Below are positions 1 to 7,471 of a stretch of 40,041 bases of DNA, one piece after another. Position numbers and translations under genes: made by a program. The stretch is from Chloroflexota bacterium (GTDB taxonomy: Bacteria; Chloroflexota; Anaerolineae; Anaerolineales; UBA11657). The notes under the pieces were generated by a model. It searched no databases. It was not told where the DNA came from and saw only the letters and a program-made list of their open reading frames with translations. Numbering within the stretch: position 1 is the stretch's first letter; each line of letters begins with the position of its first letter. The stretch spans positions 4,955-44,995 of the forward strand of contig QWRL01000002.1 in NCBI GenBank assembly GCA_003670425.1, read 5' to 3'.

Positions 1-2
1 AA

Positions 3-407
3 GCGGCGCCAATCGCGGAGAAAACTGCTGCTTTGAATGTGCAACAGATTGCGCTGAAAGCGGCAATCGCTGCATCCGGTCCGCCGATTGTGGCGAAGGA
101 TGGGGAGATTGCATTGAAGAATGTGGAGATCGCAGCGCTTGCTCCGCTAATTGACGCGAAGAAGCAGGAGCTTGATGCCAACACTGTACTAAATGACGCT
201 GCGATGGCAGCCGTCGTGGCAGCTGTGGTGGTGCCGCATGGTGCGGCGGCGGTGCCGGACACTTGGGTGGAGCCCAACGTGCGCAAAAATGTGCTTGCCG
301 CCACCGGTGCGGCGCTGGCACTCAGCCTGATGCTTGTCTTCGGCTATGAATATGTGTGGGGCCGCGGTCTGCCGGGTGACACGGCTGTGCCCGTGCAAAT
401 GAACTAG
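3..407 (+). CDS. C-terminal part of a membrane protein, possibly Wzz/chain-length-determinant type (5' partial)
   Basis: The frame is open to the left edge of the window, so the true start lies outside it, and the gene ends at the TAG at 405-407. The visible part is Ala/Val-rich and helical, with one hydrophobic segment near the C-terminus (LAATGAALALSLMLVFGYEY) followed by a short polar tail. A Pro-containing stretch just before a last transmembrane helix, ending in an 'EY' pair, is reminiscent of the C-terminal helix of Wzz-type polysaccharide co-polymerases. That is only a resemblance, because the diagnostic N-terminal part is missing. It is convergent with the M23 peptidase gene. The 83 bp between the two genes is GC-rich and has inverted repeats but no T-run. 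Confidence 0.5.
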   Translation, partial: AAPIAEKTAALNVQQIALKAAIAASGPPIVAKDGEIALKNVEIAALAPLIDAKKQELDANTVLNDAAMAAVVAAVVVPHGAAAVPDTWVEPNVRKNVLAATGAALALSLMLVFGYEYVWGRGLPGDTAVPVQMN

Positions 408-490
408 CGGCTGCGCGTCGCGCCCAGCGGCCACATCCGCCGGCGGGCTTGCGCAGTCCCCGCCAGCCCCCAGTTAGGCAGCGCCGGCCT

Positions 491-2101
491 TCACCATGAG
501 ACGCGGTTTTGGTCGGACACGCATTGGCAGGCGCGCACCTCGCGCGCGGGCAGCGCAAAACTAAGGCGCCCTTTGTACGCGGTTCCATCAGACACCGCCC
601 GCCAGCCACCCAAATCAAACGCCACCGCGCTGTCAGCCGCCAGCCACTCGCCGTTGTACTTGCGTGCCACATGCACATGCGTGCCCGTGCTGCGCCCGCC
701 CTCGCAAGACGCAACGCCAAGTGCATCGCCGGCTGCCAGGCGCGTGCCCACCGCCGCAATGCTGTCTGAGCGCAGGTGGAAGTAAAAGATCACCCAGCCG
801 GTATGCTCGTTGTTGTCGCCATCGGTGTCCAGCAGCGCAGTGGCGTAGCCGTTGCGCACAATCACGCCCGGCGCCATGGCGGTAACCGGCTCGTTGGATT
901 GCCCGCAGGTGCCGGCCAGCGCCGGTGGCGCAAAATCCATGGCGGCCCACGGCAATGAGCTGCCCCACGCCGGATGCGGACCGCCGGTCAAAGACCAGAT
1001 GACGCCGGGCTTAAAGGGCAGCGTGAATGCGGGCTGGCGCAAGTTTGCCGGCTGCAGCAGCAACGCGCCAGCAAATGCATCGCCAAACAGCTGCTGGTAG
1101 GTGGCGGCAAACCCCTGCGGGCCAATGCTCTGCTCAAACTCCGCCGGCTGTTCCAGCTGGCTGAAGAGCTGCAGCAGCGCCACGGTGCCGGCGTTCTGCC
1201 ACGGGTCAATGCGCTGCACGCTGCCATCCAGCAGGCGCAGCTCCACTTGCGTGCCGGCGCGCCAGGCGTAGTAGCCGTCGTTCAATTGCGCGGCAGCCCA
1301 CTCCAGCTGGTTGGCCATGCCGGTGCGCGTGTCCGGCGGCAGGCGCAGCGGATTGCGCGCGGCACCGGCGGGCGGGTCGGCGTTGCGCAGCAGGCCGCTG
1401 CGGTATTCCAGCAGCGCCAGCAGCACGCGCGGGTTCACCGAATATTGCAGCGCCACCTCGTTTATCAAGTCCCAAGACGGGCGCGCTTCATCCCAGCTGC
1501 CATCGCGCGCGCTGTAGGCCGGCTCGTGGCGGTGCGCCACCCAGCCGTCAAAGTTTTGCAGCTGTTCAGCGAGGTTACCCGGTGCCTCGGCGTACACCAC
1601 GGCGCTGTCTGGCAGCATGTGGAAGGCGCTGCCCAGCAGCGGCGCGTAGCTGGCGGGAATGTTGATGGCGCGCCCGGGCGGCAGCGTGCTTTGAAAAACC
1701 GCCAGCGCCGGGTTGGCTTTTAGGATGGCATCCGTGGTCTGGTTGAAGCGCGCTGCCAGCGCCGGCAGTGTGTCTCCGGATTGCACCACATATGGCAGCA
1801 GCTCGCCAAACTCCCAGCGCGTGCGCACTGGCACAGCTGTGGGCAGCGCTGCCGGCGCCGCCGGCTGCAGCTCCGGCCCGGCAGCTGCCGGCGCTGCGGG
1901 CAGCGCGCTTTCAGCCGGGGGCAGCACCAGGCGCGATATCAGCGTAAGCGTCAACGCTTTTGCAGATTCAATTGTGGGCAGTGCGGCGCGTGGCGCTGCA
2001 ATCACAATTGCAACCGCTGCCAGAATGAAGACGGCCGTCATCCAGCCCAGCAAGCGGCGCTGGCGCCGGCGCTGGCGCGTGATATGCGGAGAGAGTGGCA
2101 C
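491..2101 (-). CDS. membrane-anchored LysM / M23-family peptidase (cell-wall hydrolase)
   Basis: A predicted extracytoplasmic peptidoglycan endopeptidase of 536 residues. The Arg-rich N-terminus (residues 10-16) precedes a single transmembrane helix at about 19-37. An Ala/Pro-rich linker follows, then a LysM domain at about 103-149 (YVVQSGDTLPALAARFNQ) and a middle helical region with NPRVLLALLEYRSG. The C-terminal M23 domain covers about 366-490. The metal-ligand pattern is kept: H376 and D389 in the first motif, and H475/H477 in the HVH motif. The start is placed at GTG 2101, because everything upstream in this frame overlaps the M20 peptidase gene, and this start gives a normal positively charged, inside-out N-terminus. 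A later ATG (residue 21) would lose those charges. It is the last gene of a three-gene leftward operon. The family is clear; the exact start is less so. Confidence 0.88.
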   Translation of the reverse strand: MPLSPHITRQRRRQRRLLGWMTAVFILAAVAIVIAAPRAALPTIESAKALTLTLISRLVLPPAESALPAAPAAAGPELQPAAPAALPTAVPVRTRWEFGELLPYVVQSGDTLPALAARFNQTTDAILKANPALAVFQSTLPPGRAINIPASYAPLLGSAFHMLPDSAVVYAEAPGNLAEQLQNFDGWVAHRHEPAYSARDGSWDEARPSWDLINEVALQYSVNPRVLLALLEYRSGLLRNADPPAGAARNPLRLPPDTRTGMANQLEWAAAQLNDGYYAWRAGTQVELRLLDGSVQRIDPWQNAGTVALLQLFSQLEQPAEFEQSIGPQGFAATYQQLFGDAFAGALLLQPANLRQPAFTLPFKPGVIWSLTGGPHPAWGSSLPWAAMDFAPPALAGTCGQSNEPVTAMAPGVIVRNGYATALLDTDGDNNEHTGWVIFYFHLRSDSIAAVGTRLAAGDALGVASCEGGRSTGTHVHVARKYNGEWLAADSAVAFDLGGWRAVSDGTAYKGRLSFALPAREVRACQCVSDQNRVSW

Positions 2102-2117
2102 GCCGGGCGGTGCTGCG

Positions 2118-3482
2118 TCAGGCGTCCGCGAAGCGCTGCAGCAAGTGCGCGCTGTGGCGGATGCCCTGCTGCAGCATGTCCAGGCGCACATGCTCGTTGG
2201 GTGCGTGTGCCTGCGAGCCGGGGTAGCCCGCGCCGCAGGTGACGATGGGAACTTTGAGGTGCTCGATGAATGCGTGGTTGGGGCCGGAGCCGCCGGACAT
2301 GGGCACCAGCACCGGCTCGCGCCCGTACACAACGCGCGCGGTGTCAGCTGCCATTTGCACAAACGGATGGTCGGGGTCTGTGCGCGCTGGCGGCTCGCTG
2401 CCCAGGTCTTCCACGAGCACATCGGCAAACCCCTGCGCGTCCAGATGGCTGCGCAGCTTTTGTAAAATGTCGGCCGGCGTTTGGTTGGGCACAAGCCGGA
2501 AGTCCACCTTGGCGCTGGCCTCGGCGGGCAGCACAGTCTTGGAGCCCGCGCCCTGGTAGCCGCTGTTCAACCCGCAGATGGTGCAGGTGGGCTCAAAGCT
2601 GGCCTGGCGCTCCAGCGCCACGCCGCCCGTTACGCCGCGCAAAAATTCTGTGACACCGTAGCGCTCGCGGTAACTTTGCGCGGGGTCCGGAATGTGCGCC
2701 AGCAGTTCCAAGTCGCGCGCGCTCGGCGCCTGCACCGCGTCGTAGAAGCCGGGGATCAAGATGCGCTCCATTGAATCTTTGAGGGAGTTGAGCGCCCATG
2801 TAAGGCGCCACGCTGCGTTGGGAAAGATGGAGCCGCCAAGGCCGGAGTGCACATCCTGCGTGAGGCTGCGCACGGAGAGCCCCACATAACAAATGCCGCG
2901 CAGGCCAAGGAACAAATTGGGATTGCCCAGGTGGTCCACGCCGCCAAACTCCCAGATGCAAGCATCCGCTGCAAGGCGCTGCTTGTGCGCTGCCACAAAC
3001 GGCTCAAGCCCGGTGCTGCCGGTCTCCTCCTCGCCCTCAATTACAAACTTGATGTTGCACGGGTAGGCGCCGCCGTGCAGCGCGCGCACCGCGTCCAGCG
3101 CAGCCAGGCGGCAAAGCAGGTTGCCTTTGTCATCAATGGCGCCGCGCGCATACAACGCGCCGGCGCGCACGGTGGGCTCAAATGGCGGCGAGTCCCACAG
3201 CTCCAGCGGCTCGGGCGGCTGCACATCGTAATGATTGTAAAAGAGCAGCGTGCGTGCGCTGCGCCCGCGCGCTTCGGCCACCAGCACGGGGTAGCCGCTG
3301 GTGGGCAGCAGCTCCACATCAAAGCCGCGCGCTGCCAGCAGCCCGGCCACCAGGTCGGCGCAGGCTGCCATGCCCTCGCCCGTGGCGGAGATGCTGGGCT
3401 GCGCGCACAGGCGCGCCAGCTCGGCGGTGGACTGTGCCATGTGGCTGGCAATGAAGGCGTCGAGCGCAGCCGTGGCGCTCAT
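2118..3482 (-). CDS. M20-family metallopeptidase (dipeptidase-like)
   Basis: A zinc-dependent peptidase of the M20 / carboxypeptidase G2-carnosinase family, 454 residues, expected to cleave short peptides in the cytoplasm. The family motifs appear in order: YNHYDVQPPEP with the first His/Asp ligands, ARGAIDDKGN with the bridging Asp, IEGEEETGS with the catalytic Glu pair, and NEHVRLD near the end with the last His. The dimerisation (lid) domain lies between GLRGICYVGL and roughly residue 330. The ATG at 3482 overlaps the stop of the upstream gene in an ATGA (3479-3482), so translation is probably coupled. The M23 gene starts 17 bases after its stop. The substrate cannot be read from the sequence. 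Confidence 0.92.
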   Translation of the reverse strand: MSATAALDAFIASHMAQSTAELARLCAQPSISATGEGMAACADLVAGLLAARGFDVELLPTSGYPVLVAEARGRSARTLLFYNHYDVQPPEPLELWDSPPFEPTVRAGALYARGAIDDKGNLLCRLAALDAVRALHGGAYPCNIKFVIEGEEETGSTGLEPFVAAHKQRLAADACIWEFGGVDHLGNPNLFLGLRGICYVGLSVRSLTQDVHSGLGGSIFPNAAWRLTWALNSLKDSMERILIPGFYDAVQAPSARDLELLAHIPDPAQSYRERYGVTEFLRGVTGGVALERQASFEPTCTICGLNSGYQGAGSKTVLPAEASAKVDFRLVPNQTPADILQKLRSHLDAQGFADVLVEDLGSEPPARTDPDHPFVQMAADTARVVYGREPVLVPMSGGSGPNHAFIEHLKVPIVTCGAGYPGSQAHAPNEHVRLDMLQQGIRHSAHLLQRFADA

Positions 3483-3811
3483 GCCGGCACCTGCGGCAGA
3501 AAGTGGCGGATGATGCAGCGCGCGTCGCTGAGCGCGTCGGCCTCGCCGGGCAGCTGGTGGCTGGTGGTGATGCGCAGCGTGAGGTGCGTGGCTGCGCTGC
3601 GAATGTGCGCCGGCTGCGCGCTGTCTTGCGCAATGCGCTGCAGCTGCCCGTAGGCAGTGCGTGCAGCGCTTGCGCCCGCGCCGGCTGCCACGGCCCAGCC
3701 GGCAGCGCGCCGCGCACAAACGCGCGCGCGCCCTTCGTTGCCGGCTTGGCGCGCCTGCTCGGCCAGCGCCAGCTCACGCGCAATCGCAACTTCAGCAGCC
3801 GGGTTAAGCAT
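3479..3811 (-). CDS. small all-helical protein, possibly HEPN-like (unknown function)
   Basis: A 110-residue protein with no signal peptide or membrane segment. It looks entirely alpha-helical: an Ala/Glu/Arg-rich first half (AREL, EQARQAGNEGRARVCARRAA) and a second half with RITTSHQLP and ARCIIRHFL. The layout resembles a small HEPN-type four-helix protein, but no catalytic RxxxxH motif is evident. Its stop overlaps the M20 peptidase ATG by four bases, which argues that it is a real first cistron of that operon and not a chance frame. Function unknown. Confidence 0.75.
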   Translation of the reverse strand: MLNPAAEVAIARELALAEQARQAGNEGRARVCARRAAGWAVAAGAGASAARTAYGQLQRIAQDSAQPAHIRSAATHLTLRITTSHQLPGEADALSDARCIIRHFLPQVPA

Positions 3812-3895
3812 GGGTTGGCGGGGCTATGTGCGCGGCGCTGCAGTGCGCGCCGGACTGTGCCGGCTGCTGAATTCGCTGCGCAAATATTCTGCGGC

Positions 3896-3901
3896 ATTAT
3901 A
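3896..3901 (-). promoter_or_regulatory. possible -10 element for the 3811-491 operon
   Basis: The minus strand reads TATAAT here, about 85 bases upstream of the helical-protein ATG. No good -35 is seen at 16-18 bases. This is the only strong -10-like hexamer noticed in the divergent gap. Confidence 0.3.
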
Positions 3902-3958
3902 TCCGAGCACCTGTTGCAATGCGCTTTTTTGCGGTTGGATGCGGTGCGCTGCACTTGG

Positions 3959-3988
3959 TTGACGCACCCGCGCACGGTCGGTTAAACT
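3959..3988 (+). promoter_or_regulatory. sigma70-type promoter, apparently leaderless, for the TPR-like gene
   Basis: TTGACG (3959-3964) and TAAACT (3983-3988) are separated by 18 bases. The ATG begins only six bases after the -10, so transcription should start at or next to the start codon, and there is no room for a Shine-Dalgarno sequence. Confidence 0.7.
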
Positions 3989-3994
3989 GGCAGC

Positions 3995-4684
3995 ATGCTG
4001 CCGGACAGAGGCGATGTGGATGAACTGATTGCGCGCGCCGAGGCGGGCGATGTTGCGGGCGCACGCAACGGCTTGCGCGAATTTACGCGCCGCCACCCCA
4101 ACATGCTGCTGGCGTGGAAGTGGCTGGCGGACATTGCCGACTCGCCCAAAGAGCGCGCTGATTGTGTGCGGCGCGCACAACTGCTGGCGCCGGGCGACCC
4201 GTGGCTGGTGGAAGCCAAGAAGCTGCGCCTGCCGCCCGGTGTGCCGCGGCGTGCGCCTGCGGCAGAGCTGCCCACGCGGCCTTATCCCAGTCCGCTGGCA
4301 CCTGTGCCGGCTGCCCCAGCGCTTGGTTTTCCGCGGCGCGATATAGCGCCCGCAGTGGTACGCCCGGATGACTTGATGCCAACAACCACGCTGGGTGTGC
4401 GGGCGCCGGCCGTTGCCAGCGCGCCGGCCGTTGCGCCCCTGCCGCCGGTTGGCGCAGCACCCGCCTTGGTGCCATTGATTGACGACTTGCATGAGCAAGT
4501 GCAAGAGCCACCCGCGGCACCGCCGCTTGCACCGCCATTGCTGGCACCGGCTGCTGCGGTTGAGAACGGCTTTGCCGATTACTCCGGCCCGGCAATGGGC
4601 GGCTGGCTGCTGGGCGTGGCAATTGGCCTGGCGGTGCTGGGTGTAGTGCTGATTGGGTGGGCGTGGATCATCTACGGCGCGTAA
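3995..4684 (+). CDS. TPR-like protein with C-terminal transmembrane anchor
   Basis: A 229-residue protein of unknown function. Residues 1-75 form helical-repeat-like sequence (ELIARAEAGDVAGARNGLRE, then AWKWLADIADSPKERADCVRRAQ), typical of degenerate TPR units. An Ala/Pro-rich, low-complexity linker runs to about 185. A single transmembrane helix (WLLGVAIGLAVLGVVLIGWAW) closes the protein, so it is probably tail-anchored with the repeat domain in the cytoplasm. The start is fixed by the promoter just upstream. Its stop lies close to, and possibly overlaps, the start of the pentapeptide-repeat gene, so the two are likely co-transcribed. Confidence 0.82.
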   Translation: MLPDRGDVDELIARAEAGDVAGARNGLREFTRRHPNMLLAWKWLADIADSPKERADCVRRAQLLAPGDPWLVEAKKLRLPPGVPRRAPAAELPTRPYPSPLAPVPAAPALGFPRRDIAPAVVRPDDLMPTTTLGVRAPAVASAPAVAPLPPVGAAPALVPLIDDLHEQVQEPPAAPPLAPPLLAPAAAVENGFADYSGPAMGGWLLGVAIGLAVLGVVLIGWAWIIYGA

Positions 4685-4694
4685 TGCTGCGCGC

Positions 4695-5210
4695 TTGCGC
4701 AGCCTGAGCGCCGCCCGCGTGAAGCCCGGGGTGCGCCGCGAGCGCTGGTGGGTTGGCGGGCTGGCAGCCGCAGCAATTGCGGCTTATGCCTTCCTCACCT
4801 GGCTGGGCAACGAGGACATTCACAGCCTGGCGCGCATGTTTGGCATCAGCACGCTCAACGTGCGCATGCGCAACGCCAACTTTTCCAACCAGAAGATGAG
4901 CGCCTTTACGCTGGCGGGCGCGGATCTGGAGTCCGCCAACTTTAACGGCGCCGACCTGAGCCGCGCCGACCTGACCGGCGCGTACTTGCGCTACGCCAAC
5001 CTTACCAACGCCAACCTGCAGGGCGCGCAACTGCGCAATGCGGTGCTTGCCAACGCAAGCCTCGTGGGCGCGGACCTGACGGGCGCCAGCCTGCGCGGCG
5101 CGTACATTGTTGATGCAAACCTGCAGGGCGCCATTGTTACAGACGCGCAGCTGGCAACGGCGCGCACGCTGCGCGGCACGGTGCTGCCAGATGGCTCAAC
5201 GCACCCCTAG
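4695..5210 (+). CDS. membrane-anchored pentapeptide-repeat protein
   Basis: One transmembrane helix near the N-terminus (GGLAAAAIAAYAFLTWL) is followed by a run of A(N/D)LXX pentapeptides, for example ADLESANFNGADLSRADLTG and ANLTNANLQGAQL. These fold as a right-handed quadrilateral beta-helix. There is no enzyme motif, and a scaffold or interaction role is only a family-level guess. The start is uncertain: the frame is open through TTG 4653 (overlapping the upstream gene), TTG 4695, GTG 4719 and GTG 4731. All keep the membrane helix and none has a clear ribosome binding site. I chose 4695 because it begins just after the upstream stop. It is probably in an operon with the TPR-like gene. Confidence 0.8.
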   Translation: MRSLSAARVKPGVRRERWWVGGLAAAAIAAYAFLTWLGNEDIHSLARMFGISTLNVRMRNANFSNQKMSAFTLAGADLESANFNGADLSRADLTGAYLRYANLTNANLQGAQLRNAVLANASLVGADLTGASLRGAYIVDANLQGAIVTDAQLATARTLRGTVLPDGSTHP

Positions 5211-5234
5211 GTTTCCAGCCCCCACAATTTAACC

Positions 5235-5262
5235 TTTGCGCGCGCCTGCCGATACCTTTAAT
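5235..5262 (+). promoter_or_regulatory. weak candidate promoter before the 33-residue ORF
   Basis: TTTGCG (5235-5240), a 16-base spacer, then TTTAAT (5257-5262), ending 12 bases before the ATG of the small ORF. Both boxes are imperfect. Confidence 0.25.
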
Positions 5263-5274
5263 GGATACCGGCTC

Positions 5275-5376
5275 ATGCAACAGACTCACTTTGCAGCCTT
5301 GTACCTTGGGTTGGCGTATGCGGTACTTTTCGGGGTGCTGTATTTCGTCTTCCTGGCGCAAGAACTGCTGCACTAA
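5275..5376 (+). CDS. possible 33-residue single-pass membrane protein
   Basis: ATG 5275 to TAA 5374-5376 encodes a 33-residue peptide. Almost all of it is one hydrophobic helix (LYLGLAYAVLFGVLYFVFLA) with a short polar head (MQQTH) and the tail QELLH. The organisation resembles small CcmD-like or other single-helix accessory proteins, but no cytochrome maturation genes are nearby, so no function is proposed. It sits in the 181 bp gap between the pentapeptide gene and the convergent methyltransferase gene, with a weak promoter-like pair upstream. A short ORF can arise by chance, so confidence is modest. Confidence 0.4.
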   Translation: MQQTHFAALYLGLAYAVLFGVLYFVFLAQELLH

Positions 5377-5391
5377 TCCGCAGCGCCCGCA

Positions 5392-6189
5392 TTAGGCGCC
5401 GGGCAGGCGCGCAGCCGCAAACCCGCCCGCAATATCCACGCGCGTCGCGGGCTGCGCAATGGCCGCCAGCAGCAGCGGGTGCGCCGCCGTTTGCCCCAAG
5501 TCCGTTCCGTAAACAAACTCCAGTTTGTGTACATGCAAGCCGGCAGCGGCCAGGGCGTGCGCAAAGTGCGCCGTGCTTGCAGCCGTGGCATGCGCCAGCA
5601 CTGTTACCAAAATGCCGGCGGGGTGCAGTGCGCTGCGCACCAGCGCCAGCGTGGCAGCTGCGTCTGGCAATGTGGAGATGGTGTGCGTGTCGGTGATGGC
5701 GTCGAAGCTGCCGGCGGGCAGCGCCTGTGTGATGTCCCCGGCTACAAACTTGGCTGCTGCGCCCGCGGGCAGTGCCAGTGCGCGCGCGCTGGCAATGCAC
5801 TGCGGCACAAAATCAATGCCGGTGACAGTGCGCACCGCACCGCAGGCCGCATACCATGTGGTGAGGTGGCCGATATTGCAGCCCAGATCCAGCAGCAGCG
5901 GCCGCCCGGCAACCAGCGCTGCAACCGCGCTGCCAATTGCGTGCAGTGTGCTGGCCTGGCGCGAGTACATCACGCCGGCTACTTGCGGCTCGGCCATGGC
6001 TGCGTAAAAGCGCAGCTGCTCTGCAGTTGTGGGGGCGCGGGTTGCGCCGGGCTGGCGCGTGGCGTCCAGCGCTGCGCGCAGCGCCGGGTCCACTGCGCGC
6101 CAGCGTGCCTGCCAGTGCGCCGCGCTGGCGCACGGCGTGATGCCGTAGTGCGCCAGGTGGCGCGCTAATGCGCGCGCATCATTGGGCAT
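5392..6189 (-). CDS. class I SAM-dependent methyltransferase
   Basis: A 265-residue protein with a Rossmann methyltransferase core. Motif I is LLLDLGCNIGHLT, the acidic end of strand 2 is GIDFVP, and motif II/III is VAGDITQALPAGSFDAITDT. About 90 residues precede the core, including RFYAAMAEPQVAGVMYSRQ. The closest general look is a small-molecule or methyltransferase-11/25-type enzyme; the acceptor is unknown. The ATG at 6189 overlaps the end of serC by 11 bases, so it is the second gene of a serC operon and may be translationally coupled. Whether it has a role related to serine metabolism cannot be judged. Confidence 0.83.
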   Translation of the reverse strand: MPNDARALARHLAHYGITPCASAAHWQARWRAVDPALRAALDATRQPGATRAPTTAEQLRFYAAMAEPQVAGVMYSRQASTLHAIGSAVAALVAGRPLLLDLGCNIGHLTTWYAACGAVRTVTGIDFVPQCIASARALALPAGAAAKFVAGDITQALPAGSFDAITDTHTISTLPDAAATLALVRSALHPAGILVTVLAHATAASTAHFAHALAAAGLHVHKLEFVYGTDLGQTAAHPLLLAAIAQPATRVDIAGGFAAARLPGA

Positions 6190-7279
6190 GCTGCGCGCAA
6201 AACTCCACCATGAAGTCGCGCAGCGCCTGCGCGCCGGCCAGCGGCATGGCGTTGTAAAGCGAGGCGCGCACACCGCCCACAGAGCGATGCCCCTCCAAAC
6301 TTTGCAGCCCGCGCGCAGCCGCCTGCGCCAGAAAGTCGCGCTCCAGCTGCTCGCTGGGCATGCGAAAAGTCACATTCATTTGCGAGCGGCTGTCTGCGCG
6401 CGCATGCCCGCGATAGAAGCCCGCGCTCGCATCAATGGCTGCATACAGCAGGCCGGCCTTGCGCGTATTTAGCTCTGCCATCTTTTGCAGCCCGCCAATT
6501 TCATTGCGCAGCCAGTCTGTCACCAGCTGCAGCAGGTAAATGGCAAACACCGGCGGGGTGTTGTACATGGAGTTGTTCTGCGCGTGAATGCGGTAGTCAA
6601 GCATCGTGTGCAGGTCTTGCGGGGCGCGTTCCAGCAGCGCTTCGCGCACAATCACAATCGTCACGCCGGCCGGGCCGGCGTTCTTCTGCGCGCCGGCGTA
6701 CAGCAGGCCGTGGTCCGCCACGGGCAGCGGCCGGGAAAGAAAGTCTGACGAGCAGTCGCACACCAGCGTGGCGCCGCGCGGCTGCAGCGCCTGCGGAAAC
6801 TGCACGCCCTGAATGGTCTCGTTGGATGTGTAGTGCAGGTACGCGGCCTGTGCGTCGGGCGCCAGCTCCGCGGGCTGCGGCACGCTGCTGTAGCTGCCTG
6901 CCTTGCCATTCCACACTACGCGCACCTCGCCCTCACGCTGCGCCTCCTTGACGGCTTTCTCGCCCCACACACCGGTCACCACATAGTCTGCCGGCTTGTC
7001 CGCAGCGCGCAGCAGGTTTAGCGCCACCATCGAAAACTGCAGCGTAGCGCCGCCCTGCAAAAACAAAATTTTGTAGCCGGCCGGCACGCCCAGCAGGCTG
7101 CGCAGATTGTCCTGCGCCTTGTCTATGATGGCGTCAAACGCGGGCGAGCGGTGGCTGATCTCCAGCACAGACATGCCGCTGCCCGGCAGGCACAGCAGGT
7201 CACGCTGTGCTTTTTGCAGCGCGGGCAGCGGCAGCGTGCACGGCCCGGCGCCAAAGTTGAAGATGCGGTCTGAAGTCAT
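6179..7279 (-). CDS. serC: phosphoserine aminotransferase
   Basis: A PLP enzyme of the class V fold that converts 3-phosphohydroxypyruvate and glutamate to phosphoserine, the second step of serine synthesis. It has the family opening FNFGAGPC, then HRSPAF, LFLQGGAT (phosphate-binding) and TSNETIQGVQF. The PLP lysine is in YAGAQKNAGPAG at about residue 200. NNSMYNTPP and SLEGHRSVGGVRASLYNA follow near the end. Its 366 residues match the usual length (about 360). The start is placed at ATG 7279, because the ATG at 7294 overlaps the -10 box of a strong promoter. A GGAAG lies 8 bases before 7279 but would fall at the very edge of the transcript. Confidence 0.95.
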   Translation of the reverse strand: MTSDRIFNFGAGPCTLPLPALQKAQRDLLCLPGSGMSVLEISHRSPAFDAIIDKAQDNLRSLLGVPAGYKILFLQGGATLQFSMVALNLLRAADKPADYVVTGVWGEKAVKEAQREGEVRVVWNGKAGSYSSVPQPAELAPDAQAAYLHYTSNETIQGVQFPQALQPRGATLVCDCSSDFLSRPLPVADHGLLYAGAQKNAGPAGVTIVIVREALLERAPQDLHTMLDYRIHAQNNSMYNTPPVFAIYLLQLVTDWLRNEIGGLQKMAELNTRKAGLLYAAIDASAGFYRGHARADSRSQMNVTFRMPSEQLERDFLAQAAARGLQSLEGHRSVGGVRASLYNAMPLAGAQALRDFMVEFCAQHAQ

Positions 7280-7292
7280 GTTTGGTGCTTCC

Positions 7293-7321
7293 ATAATATT
7301 TTGTGGGTTGGCTGATTGCAA
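7293..7321 (-). promoter_or_regulatory. sigma70-type promoter of serC
   Basis: On the minus strand TTGCAA (7321-7316), a 17-base spacer and TATTAT (7298-7293). The -10 ends 13 bases before ATG 7279, giving a very short leader and ruling out the upstream ATG at 7294. Confidence 0.7.
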
Positions 7322-7436
7322 TCCAGCGCTGCGGTGGGGTGATTGTACAGCGGGCACAGCAGCCCGTGCCCGTTGGCAGCCGCCGGCAAATATTATGCTC
7401 CGGGGCCTGCAAAGTGCCGTTAAAACACTGCCATGC

Positions 7437-7442
7437 TATACT
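7437..7442 (+). promoter_or_regulatory. probable -10 of the LmbE-family gene
   Basis: TATACT preceded by TGC (an extended -10 pattern), 29 bases before ATG 7472. The -35 region (GTGCCG at 17 bases) is poor. Confidence 0.45.
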
Positions 7443-7471
7443 GCCGCTGGCAAACATTTTAAAAATAAAAC

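Noticed and set aside
2847..3653. A 268-codon frame opposite the M20 peptidase gene
   Set aside because: No recognisable domain. The minus strand carries intact M20 motifs and operon overlaps.
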